Assembly (NCBI RefSeq): GCF_016065055.1
Contig: NZ_CP065856.1
Location: 1,177,836-1,241,835, forward strand
Reading direction: 5' to 3'
Length of the DNA stretch: 64,000 nt
Origin: Halosimplex litoreum
GTDB taxonomy: Archaea > Halobacteriota > Halobacteria > Halobacteriales > Haloarculaceae
The stretch's first letter is position 1; every line of letters starts with the position of its first letter. Shown in pieces: positions 9,077 through 16,153 of this stretch. Position numbers and translations under genes: made by a program. Under the pieces are notes generated by a model. The model was given only the letters and a program-made list of their open reading frames with translations. It did no database searches and was not told the DNA's origin.

Positions 9077-10092
9077 CGGTCGTTCGCCTCCCCGTCGACA
9101 CCGTCCTCGCCCCGCGACCCCTCGGCGTCCGCGTCGGCGTAGGTCGCCTCGATCCGCCGCAGCGTCTCGACGGCCGCTCGCTCGCGTTCAGCCGTCGGCT
9201 CCTCGCCGCCGTAGCGCACTTCCTCGAAGACCTCTGTGAGCCGGGCCACGTCCGACGGGTCCATCCCCGCGGCCGTCGCGGCGGTCGCGAACTCGGCGGG
9301 CGTGCTCGACTCGGGTCGGTCGACCGCGAGGTGGTCGGTCATCGCCGCCCACGCCCGGTAGACTTCGTTCTCGAACTCGTCGCTCTCCTCGATGCGGTCG
9401 GCCGCCCGCCCCGCGGCCGCGCCGACCGCCCGCATATCCGCGGGCGACTCAGGCTCGGGGTCGTCCTCGTCGCCGCCGCGCTCGTGGTCCTCGCGCTGGT
9501 CGTGGTTACCGGTCAACACCAGCGCGGCGACGGCGACCAGCGTGACGACGACGAGCACGAGCAGCGCGGCCGTCGAGAACGAGGGCGGCGCGACGGTGGC
9601 CTCCCCGCCGAACAGCCCGCCGCCCTCCTGTGCGGGTCGGCCACCGTCGGCGAGCGAGAGCAGCCCCAGGTCCGACCGACAGGTCGTAAAGAGGAGATAC
9701 AGGAAGAAACCGGGGTAACCGACGACGAAGACGGCGGCCAGCCCCGTCGCCGCGTCGTCGAGCCAGCGACCGACCGAGAACACGCCGACGGTCCCGAGCA
9801 CCAACAGCAGCTGGACGAGCGGCTGTTTGAGCCACGGCTGGCAGAACTGCAGCGGCGTCCCCCGCTCGAAGTCGAGGTCGAACAACGAGTCGCGCTGGCT
9901 CCTGCTGTCGCCGGTCGACTCCTCGGCCGGGGTGCGCTCGCCACCCAGCTGGTCGACCGGGCCGGTGTATCCCGCGCCGGCCGACGCGCTCGGGTCAGTC
10001 GTCGAGTCGAGCGTCGCCGCCGCGAACGCGATCACCGCGACGCACAGCACGGCGAGCGCGACCGTCCGCGGGCTCAGGCGTGACGCATCCAC
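9073..10092 (-). CDS. DUF4129 domain-containing membrane protein
   Basis: 339 residues: N-terminal signal/anchor helix, a lumenal acidic segment, further helices (WLKQPLVQLLLVLGTVGVF, AALLVLVVVTLVAVAAL), then the C-terminal DUF4129 domain (NEVYRAWAAMTDHLAV... RLTEVFEEVRYGGE). It is the first gene of the DUF4129-DUF7269-DUF58-DUF7519 operon. DUF4129 is often a transglutaminase-associated or DUF58-associated module; here no transglutaminase domain is present. No moxR gene is adjacent. Confidence 0.85.
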   Translation of the reverse strand: MDASRLSPRTVALAVLCVAVIAFAAATLDSTTDPSASAGAGYTGPVDQLGGERTPAEESTGDSRSQRDSLFDLDFERGTPLQFCQPWLKQPLVQLLLVLGTVGVFSVGRWLDDAATGLAAVFVVGYPGFFLYLLFTTCRSDLGLLSLADGGRPAQEGGGLFGGEATVAPPSFSTAALLVLVVVTLVAVAALVLTGNHDQREDHERGGDEDDPEPESPADMRAVGAAAGRAADRIEESDEFENEVYRAWAAMTDHLAVDRPESSTPAEFATAATAAGMDPSDVARLTEVFEEVRYGGEEPTAERERAAVETLRRIEATYADADAEGSRGEDGVDGEANDR

Positions 10093-10191
10093 ACCCGCCC
10101 TAGCGGGTAGCCGCCCTTAGGGGTACCGCAGAGCGAACCCGACGGGCGGCCCCCTCCCGAACCCGCGGACGGGCGACATCGAACCCCGCAC

Positions 10192-11040
10192 TCACCGGTT
10201 CGTCGACGGTTTGGGCGGCATGTGTCGCTTGTGTCGCGTCGTCGCGCACCACTCTTTCAGCCGGGTCACGACCGAGCGGTCGATCCCCAGACGGTCGGCA
10301 ACCGCCCGCGGCTCGCGGCCCTCGTCGACGTGGAGTCGCAGCGCCCGGTCGACTGTCTCGACGTCGACGTCGAGCCTGTCCGCGTCGGTCGAGTCGTGAG
10401 GCGGCGCGCGCTCGGCCCCTCCGAGCAGGTCGACCGGCAGGTCCATCGCCGCAGCGAGCGCGTGGACCTCCGTCCAGTAGAGATCGCCGAACAGGAAACA
10501 GTCGACGCCCGTCTCGCCGTACTTCGTCGCCGACCCGAGCAGCCGGGCCGTCCGGTCGACCGGCCCGACGACCAGCGACTCCCGACGGTTGGCGAAGTAG
10601 TAGGTCGTCGCCGTCCGGAACCGCTCGACGGCGTTGTCCGTCGCGACGATATCGTCGGCCGGACCGCCGGCGTCGCCCACCGTCTCCTGAAACGCCGCGA
10701 CGACCGGCTGCAGCTGCAGTCGCCGGTGGTCGACGCCGAGCATCTCCGCGACCGTCTCGGCGGTCCGCGCGGTCGCCTCGTCGGTCAACCCCGCGGGCAT
10801 CGTGAGCGCGAGCACGTCTTCGGCGCCGACCGCGTCGACGGCCAGCGCCACCGCCGTCGCGGTGGCGACCCCGCCGTCCAGCGGGACGACCAGCCCCTCG
10901 GCGTCGGCGTCGGTCACTCGGTCGACGAGGAACTCCGGCAACAGCTCCTGCAGTCGTCTGAGCGCGACGGTCGTCGTCGCCAGCCCGGTCTCGTCGCGGG
11001 GCAGGTCCAGCACGCGCGGGTGCCTGGCCGCGTCACTCAC
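10192..11040 (-). CDS. NAD+ synthetase-like (NadE-family) protein with degenerate PP-loop and C-terminal HTH
   Basis: 282 residues. The N-terminal ~190 residues follow the NadE adenine-nucleotide alpha-hydrolase fold, with SATKYGETGVDCFLFGDLY matching the conserved NadE segment that contains SKTE.TGY in active enzymes. The nucleotide P-loop that should read SGGxDS is PLDGGVATATA, so both serines and the aspartate are changed. The last ~70 residues look like a helix-turn-helix (ALRLHVDEGREPRAVADRLGIDRSVVTRLKEW). I infer a regulatory or NAD-sensing paralogue, not an active synthetase. Confidence 0.7.
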   Translation of the reverse strand: MSDAARHPRVLDLPRDETGLATTTVALRRLQELLPEFLVDRVTDADAEGLVVPLDGGVATATAVALAVDAVGAEDVLALTMPAGLTDEATARTAETVAEMLGVDHRRLQLQPVVAAFQETVGDAGGPADDIVATDNAVERFRTATTYYFANRRESLVVGPVDRTARLLGSATKYGETGVDCFLFGDLYWTEVHALAAAMDLPVDLLGGAERAPPHDSTDADRLDVDVETVDRALRLHVDEGREPRAVADRLGIDRSVVTRLKEWCATTRHKRHMPPKPSTNR

Positions 11041-11143
11041 GGCGTACCACCGCCCCGGTCCGTCGGTTCGCGTCGTCGGCGTGGCGTCGTTCGGTCACAC
11101 CTGATCCGGACGACTGGTCACCCTTAGCGGTTATCTACATACC

Positions 11144-11170
11144 TATCATGGGACCCCCGTAGCCATGATA
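11144..11170. promoter_or_regulatory. Inverted repeat TATCATGG-N11-CCATGATA
   Basis: Perfect 8-bp inverted repeat in the 260-bp divergent promoter region between the NadE-like gene and the DHH phosphoesterase gene, about 100 bp upstream of the former and 130 bp upstream of the latter. The position suits a dimeric DNA-binding protein; the HTH-bearing NadE-like protein is a possible ligand but this is inference. Confidence 0.4.
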
Positions 11171-11300
11171 CACCTAATACGCGCTCGGCGGCGGGATCGG
11201 GGGCAGTGGCGGGTAGTGGCCGTCCCTCGAACGTCGGTGGCGTGTGCCGGCCGGGGTGTTTTGTCGGCCGCACGTCTAGACCGTTCGCCCGAACCACACG

Positions 11301-12338
11301 ATGAGCGAGCCATCGACGACGCGCCCCGCCGGCGAGCTTCGCGACCTGCTCGGAGCGGGCGAATCGATCACCATCCTCTGTCACAACAACCCTGACCCCG
11401 ATTGCCTGGCGAGCGCGCTCGCGCTCGGACAGATCGCCGCGTCCGCCGGCGTCGACGAGTGGCAGATCGTCTACAGCGGAGAGATCTCCCACCAGCAGAA
11501 TCGCGCGTTCGTCACCCTGCTCGACATCGACTTAGAGCGGTTCGACCCCGAGACGGTTCGGGACCGGCCCGAAGCGTCGCTGCTCGCGTTCGTCGACCAC
11601 TCGGTCCCCGGCCAGAACAACCGGGTCCCCGAGGGGACTCCCGTCGATATCGTCGTCGACCACCACCCGGCCGACGAGGTCGACGCCCGGTTCGTCGACC
11701 GCCGCGAGGCGGTCGGCGCGACCGCCACCATCTTCACCGAGTACGTCCGCGACCTCGACACGAACCTCGACGCGGACCTCGCGACCGCACTGTTGTTCGC
11801 GATCCGCCGGGAGACCCTGGAGTTCCTCCGCGGGACGACCCGCGCCGAGTACGAGGCCGCCGGCTTCCTCCAGGAACACGCCGACACCGACCTGCTCCGG
11901 CAACTGGCCAGCCCGTCGGCCAGCGGCGCTACGCTCGACGCCATCGCCACCGCCATCGAGAACCGCCGCACCCGCGGCTCGGTGCTCATCTCCCACGTCG
12001 GCCGCACCACCGAACACGACGCCCTCCCCCAGGCCGCCGACTACCTCCAGACGCTCGAAGGCGTCGAGACCGCCATCGTCTTCGGCATCGTCGGCCGCTC
12101 GATCCATCTCAGCGGGCGGACGACCGACCCGCGCATCCACCTCGGCGACGCGCTCGACGACGCCTTCGCCGACGTGGGCACCGCCGGCGGCCACCAGGAC
12201 ATGGCCGGCGGCGAAGTTCCGCTGGGCGTCTTCGCCGACTACACCGCCGACGACGAGCACCTGCTCGCCATGGTCGAAGCGGTCGTCAGCGACCGCCTCG
12301 TCTCCGAGTTGCGGCTTTCCGAGGACTCGTCAGGGTGA
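11301..12338 (+). CDS. DHH/DHHA1 family phosphoesterase (NrnA/RecJ-like)
   Basis: 345-residue Mn-dependent phosphoesterase predicted to cleave short oligonucleotides or cyclic-dinucleotide products. Motifs in order: HNNPDPDCLASALALG (motif I, near residue 32), FVDHSVPGQNN (motif II), VVDHHPADE (the DHH motif, near residue 118), and a C-terminal DHHA1 glycine-rich motif GTAGGHQDMAGG near residue 295. ATG 11301 begins directly at the first plausible codon. Cytosolic. It is divergent from the NadE-like gene. Confidence 0.85.
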   Translation: MSEPSTTRPAGELRDLLGAGESITILCHNNPDPDCLASALALGQIAASAGVDEWQIVYSGEISHQQNRAFVTLLDIDLERFDPETVRDRPEASLLAFVDHSVPGQNNRVPEGTPVDIVVDHHPADEVDARFVDRREAVGATATIFTEYVRDLDTNLDADLATALLFAIRRETLEFLRGTTRAEYEAAGFLQEHADTDLLRQLASPSASGATLDAIATAIENRRTRGSVLISHVGRTTEHDALPQAADYLQTLEGVETAIVFGIVGRSIHLSGRTTDPRIHLGDALDDAFADVGTAGGHQDMAGGEVPLGVFADYTADDEHLLAMVEAVVSDRLVSELRLSEDSSG

Positions 12339-12392
12339 GCGACGCCGGTCGCGGACGACGGGAGCGCGGTCGGGCCGGCTCCCTGAGGACGG

Positions 12393-12910
12393 TCACTCCC
12401 AGAGGAGGAGACACGGGAGGTCCGCACCGGCCAGTCGGAGGAGGCTGTAGCCGATCCCGGGCTCGCCCAGGAACAGCGATTTCGCGTACCAGTTGTCGGT
12501 CTGCCACGGGACGGAGAACTCGCCCCGCTGTTCGGCCCGGTGGACGGCGTCGGTCGCCAGCTCCTCGGCCTGTCGCCAGTACGCGTCGACGTCGAGGACG
12601 CGAGACGCGCGGAGCAGGAACTCGACGCGGCTGAAATTACCGCAGCAGACCTGGTCCTCGCGCGCGAGGCTGTCGTGGTCGAGGCCGCCGAGCGCCCGGT
12701 CGAGGTCTCGGCGCAAGACCGGCCGCCGGTCGGTCTCGAACATCCGCAAGCGTGTGAGTCCGATCCCTGCGCGGCCGGCACACCACCCCTCGCGGTACCG
12801 ATCGAACCGAAAATCAGGCCATCTCGGCTGCTCGGGGACGTAGTGGCGGTCCTCGAACCGCAGCGCCTCGACGGCCGCGGCCGAAAAGCGGCTCTCTCCA
12901 GTGGCGTCAC
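12393..12910 (-). pseudogene. C-terminal remnant of a class II lanthipeptide synthetase (LanM, LanC-like domain)
   Basis: A minus-strand frame open from 12393 to about 12984 encodes the end of a LanM cyclase domain: DATGESRFSAAAVEALRFE, a WCAGRAGIGLTRLRM zinc-ligand motif, a DQVCCGNFSRVEFLL second motif and the terminal GEPGIGYSLLRLAGAD...CLLLWE. The domain normally has ~400 residues preceded by a ~600-residue dehydratase; here homology stops near 12910 and an in-frame TAA lies just upstream at about 12985, so only ~170 residues survive and no proper start exists. The CCG (instead of CHG) ligand motif is that of CCG-type LanM enzymes. No precursor peptide was recognised nearby. Confidence 0.75.
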
Positions 12911-13013
12911 CGAGTCGGTCCGGCGACCGCGGGTGCGGGGGCGCGTTTTCGCGGCCAGTTCGTGATTTTTGATTTGCATCATATTTTTACCTTTCGGCAG
13001 TCACCGCTCTAGC

Positions 13014-13694
13014 ATGAACGGGACGAGTGTCGGACGCCGCCGGTTTCTGTCGGCCGCTGCCCTGTCCGGTCTCGGTGGGCTGGCCGGCTGTCTGGGATCC
13101 GGCGGCGTCTCGGACGCGGGGAAACGTGACGTTTCGTCGAATCCTGTCGCCAGTTCGTTGGACGGGCGTCCCCGACTCGGTCCCGCGCGGTCAGAGACCG
13201 ACATCACGCTCGTGACCTTCGACGACCCCAGCTGTCCGTCGTGTGCCAGCTACCACGGCGGGACGTTCGGGGAGATCGAGTCGAAGTGGGTCGAATCCGG
13301 GAAGGCGACCGTGTACAACCGACTCTACCCGTACGTCGCCCCGTGGGGACGGACGGCTATCCACGCCCTCGTCGCGCTCAACCGCCGGCGACCCGAACAG
13401 TTCTGGTCGCTCAAGTCGAAGTACTACGCCAACCAGGACCGGCTCTCGGCGGACAACATCGTCGAGGAGACCAGGCGGTTCCTCCGGGACACCGATGTCG
13501 ACGCCGACGCCGTCGCGCGGGCCGCGGAGAACGGCGCCAACGAGTCGTACGTATCGACGGAAGTGTCCGACGGGGACGACGCCGGGCTCTACGGTGTCCC
13601 GCTCACCTACCTGTTCGAGGACGGCGAGTTCGTGACGACGATCATGACCGAGAGTTTCGGTACGTTCTCCAGTGCGGTCGAGAGCCATGGGTAG
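13014..13694 (+). CDS. DsbA-like thioredoxin-fold Tat lipoprotein
   Basis: 226 residues. N-terminus GRRRFLSAAALSGLGGLAGC combines a twin-arginine motif with a lipobox, so the protein is probably exported folded and lipid-anchored on the outside. The thioredoxin active site is DDPSCPSCASYHG near residue 80, and the cis-proline region is GLYGVPLTYLFEDG near residue 195. Likely a thiol-disulfide oxidoreductase. An AT-rich TATA-like element (atattttt, around 12980-12990) lies ~25-30 nt before the ATG. The stop overlaps the start of the membrane partner gene by 8 bp. Confidence 0.85.
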   Translation: MNGTSVGRRRFLSAAALSGLGGLAGCLGSGGVSDAGKRDVSSNPVASSLDGRPRLGPARSETDITLVTFDDPSCPSCASYHGGTFGEIESKWVESGKATVYNRLYPYVAPWGRTAIHALVALNRRRPEQFWSLKSKYYANQDRLSADNIVEETRRFLRDTDVDADAVARAAENGANESYVSTEVSDGDDAGLYGVPLTYLFEDGEFVTTIMTESFGTFSSAVESHG

Positions 13695-14277
13695 CCTCTC
13701 GCTGCCGACCAGTTCGACGGACTGGCGCCGAACCGCCCGGACGACTCGGGACGTGCTTCGCTCGCCGCAGTGGCTGGCGGTGGCGGTCCTCGGGGCCGTG
13801 TTGACGGTCACGACGTTCGCCGCGTTCAACAGCCCGGTGTACGTCCGACGGGTCGTCGTCGGCGGCGACCTCTCCGTGGTCGGCCGGGTTCAGGCGCTCG
13901 CCTCGCTGTATCCGCTCGCCGGCCCCAGCACCTACGTGCTACAGGACACGCTCCTGTACGTCATCGCGGCCGTCGTCGGGACGAACCTCGCGGTGGTCGG
14001 GTATCACCTGCGCCGAAACACGGTCGGGCTGCGAAGCGGGACCGGAGGCGCGTTCGGCGTCGTCGTTGGGACCCTCGGTGCCGGCTGTGCCCCCTGCGGT
14101 GCGGCGGTGTTCGCGGGTATCACGTCGGTGTTGGGTGTCACTACGGGGGTTTCCGCGCTCCCGTTGAAAGGCGCCGAGTTCCTAGTGCTTTCGCTGGCCG
14201 TGGCAGTTCTCTCGCTGTACTGGGTCGCCGACGGCGTCAGAATGGCGGACCGCGAGGTGTGCCCCGTCGACCCCTGA
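13687..14277 (+). CDS. Membrane protein with GCxPCG motif, partner of the DsbA-like lipoprotein
   Basis: 196 residues, four to five predicted transmembrane helices. A helix containing LGAGCAPCGAAVFAG carries two cysteines spaced CxxC next to glycines, suggesting redox or metal exchange in the membrane. ATG 13687 overlaps the DsbA-like gene end, so the two are co-translated. The same pairing recurs at 48425-49707 with a GCASCG motif. By analogy with CcdA/DsbD it could pass electrons to the lipoprotein, but it has no clear homology to those that I can see. Confidence 0.7.
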   Translation: MGSLSLPTSSTDWRRTARTTRDVLRSPQWLAVAVLGAVLTVTTFAAFNSPVYVRRVVVGGDLSVVGRVQALASLYPLAGPSTYVLQDTLLYVIAAVVGTNLAVVGYHLRRNTVGLRSGTGGAFGVVVGTLGAGCAPCGAAVFAGITSVLGVTTGVSALPLKGAEFLVLSLAVAVLSLYWVADGVRMADREVCPVDP

Positions 14278-14377
14278 CCGGCGACCCGGCCTCTCCCACC
14301 GGTCGTCCGGGGGAGCGAGGATCCCCGCCCGGTCAGCGAGCCGAACGGGGCCGTCGGGAGTCGACCAACCGGTATTT

Positions 14378-14410
14378 TAATTATATTTAGAAAACCATAT
14401 CATATATCAC
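14378..14410 (+). terminator. AT-rich convergent terminator candidate
   Basis: A local AT-rich stretch (attttaattatattt) lies between the convergent 3' ends of the membrane-protein gene and the lipoprotein array. Haloarchaeal terminators are commonly T-rich runs; there is no strong hairpin. Confidence 0.3.
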
Positions 14411-14446
14411 AACGGTGGGATAACTATCTCGCGAATATTCCGGGTG

Positions 14447-14868
14447 TTAGCACTCTACAGTCTGTTCGGCCCATCGGTCCGAGTCGTTCTGATAGACCAT
14501 TTTTTGACCAGAATGCTGCCAGAGCACGGATCGCGGTCCATTTCGTAGGTTATCGTGTATGGAAATGAATCACACACTATCGTTGTTTCCCCCTGACTTC
14601 CCGATGAATCTATCGTCCCGATGCTATGACGGCAGACGACCGTTCCCTGTTCGTTTTGAACGACTACCGATACGTTTCGGATCGGTTCCCAGTCGCCGGA
14701 AACACCGACTTCCGTCTCGGCACGGATTTCATACCCGGACTCTACCTCACTCACATCGAGTGACCGGACGCTAATCGAGATATTCGAATCAGCCAGACAT
14801 CCCGCAACAGCTACCCCTGCGAGTCCCACTGCGGCCAGAGTTTCGCGTCGAGTCACTCGATCAGTCAT
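14447..14868 (-). pseudogene. Group B partner lipoprotein, frameshifted near the C-terminus
   Basis: Third member of the small lipoprotein family in the array (others 15728-16153 and 14979-15413). It has a lipobox signal (LAGVAVAGC), a beta-rich body with VGVSGDWEPIRNVSVVVQNE and the family motif SFPYTITYEMDRDPC. Compared with the intact copy, one base is missing in the A-run after LVKK (around 14500), so the open frame ends at 14455 with an unrelated tail. Restoring the base gives a tail ending VEC and a TAA at 14447, as in the intact copy. No protease tip precedes it. Could still yield a nearly full-length protein. Confidence 0.7.
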
Positions 14869-14978
14869 TTATCCAATTCGTGCCGGCAAATAGTATAGTT
14901 TCGTAGGGAATGCCGATATCGTTTTTGTGATCGCTACCCGTGTGGAGACCACCCGCTCAATCGTGTACCGCGAACCAA

Positions 14979-15413
14979 TCAGTCGTCACATTCGACGATC
15001 TCCTCCGTCGACCAATCTTCTTCCTCGACGTACACTCGCTTGTGAACGGTGGTATCCCCCCGGCACGGATCACGGTCTAACTCGTACGTGATCGTGTGAG
15101 GGAACTCGTCGCAGGTGAAAGTGACCGGATCGTATTCACCCGATTTTGTGAGGTCACCAATCGGATTCCGACAGACGACGACATCCGCCTCAATTTATAT
15201 TACAACTGATACGTTACGGAATGGTTCCCAATCACCGACGACTCCGACTTCCGGCGTCATCTCAATCGTGTATGTCCCATCTGATTCTGATACGTTGAGT
15301 GAGTCCGTCCCGAGACTCGCTTGAGACCCAGAATCAGGGACACAGCCAGCGAACGAAGCCATCGCTGCCGACACGACAGCGAGCAAACGTCGTCTCGTGA
15401 ATCGGTCAGTCAT
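14979..15413 (-). pseudogene. Group B partner lipoprotein with a premature stop
   Basis: Starts at ATG 15413 with a lipobox (VVSAAMASFAGC) and the family core VGVVGDWEPFRNVSVVI, then hits a TAA at 15197-15195. The same frame continues past it with family-matching sequence (VVVCRNPIGDLTKSG, EFPHTITYELDRDPC, ending IVECDD) to a stop at 14979. Alignment with the siblings puts a Gln at the stop, so CAA to TAA is the likely lesion. Its ATG overlaps the stop of the protease-tip fragment at 15406-15723, reproducing the tip-partner gene order. Confidence 0.8.
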
Positions 15414-15723
15414 TTTTCGATGGGATATCCTCAAAGTCTACCGTGAAGAGTTCCTCAATGCTGAAGACGAAGCGGTCCCCATCGAGGCTATCTGGTCGAC
15501 CAGTCGGTGCCATAATACTCCACACGGAGTCCGGGTTCTGGCTGTTGGGGAAGACGACCTCCTCCCGCGTTTCGTCGTTGCCTCCACCGACGCCAAACTG
15601 ACCGACACAGAAACTACCGCTGTAACACTCGGCGATGTGGCCGGACCCTTTGTCGTCGAGCCAGCCGATTCCCAGGCCGTGGCCGAGTTCGTACATAATC
15701 TCATTGCCTCGCGAATAATCCAC
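15406..15723 (-). pseudogene. C-terminal fragment of group B metalloprotease tip with His-to-Tyr zinc-site change
   Basis: About 105 residues matching the end of the tip encoded at 16146-18269: ELGHGLGIGWLDDKG, HIAECYSGSFCVG, a Met-turn-like WSIMAP and a FSIEELFTVDFEDIPS tail. The first zinc ligand of HELGH reads YELGH, so the site is broken. The rest of the tip and the linker are missing upstream. It directly abuts the intact partner gene that ends at 15728. A dead remnant of an earlier cassette. Confidence 0.8.
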
Positions 15724-15727
15724 GGTA

Positions 15728-16153
15728 TTAACACTCTACATTTTCTGGGGCCCAACTGTCTGTGTCGTCCTGATAGACCATCTTTTTGACTAGAATACTT
15801 TCCGAGCACGGGTCCCGATCCATCTCGTACGTTATCGTATGTGGGAAATGTTCACACGCCATTGTTGTTTCCCCCTGACTTCCCGATGTATTTATCGTTC
15901 CGATGTTTCGACGACATACAACTGTTCCCTGTTCATTTTGAACAACCACCGATGCGTTTCGGATTGGTTCCCAGTCACCGGAAACTCCAACTTTCGTCTC
16001 AACGTGGATCTCGTATTCGGACTCCATTTCGCTCACATTGAGTGATCGGACGCTGATCGAAACATTCGAACCAGGACCGTGACATCCCGAGACAGATACT
16101 CCCGCGAGCACCATAGCGGTCAGGATATCGCGTCGAGTTACTCGATCAGTCAT
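15728..16153 (-). CDS. Group B partner lipoprotein (putative immunity/inhibitor)
   Basis: Intact 141-residue copy. N-terminal Tat-like/Sec signal with lipobox (VSVSGC), then a predicted Ig-like beta sandwich: VGVSGDWEPIRNASVVVQNE, FPHTITYEMDRDPC and a C-terminal VEC. Its ATG at 16153 overlaps the stop of the upstream metalloprotease-tip gene by 8 bp, so the two are translationally coupled. I infer an outward-facing lipid-anchored protein that binds and neutralises the neighbouring tip. Base composition is lower in GC than flanking chromosomal genes. No known family was recognised. Confidence 0.75.
   Translation of the reverse strand: MTDRVTRRDILTAMVLAGVSVSGCHGPGSNVSISVRSLNVSEMESEYEIHVETKVGVSGDWEPIRNASVVVQNEQGTVVCRRNIGTINTSGSQGETTMACEHFPHTITYEMDRDPCSESILVKKMVYQDDTDSWAPENVEC

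Noticed and set aside
12239-12982. 247-codon minus-strand frame starting with an ATG at 12982
   Set aside because: Ser/Thr/Arg-rich shadow frame; the LanM-like motifs are in a different frame of the same strand.
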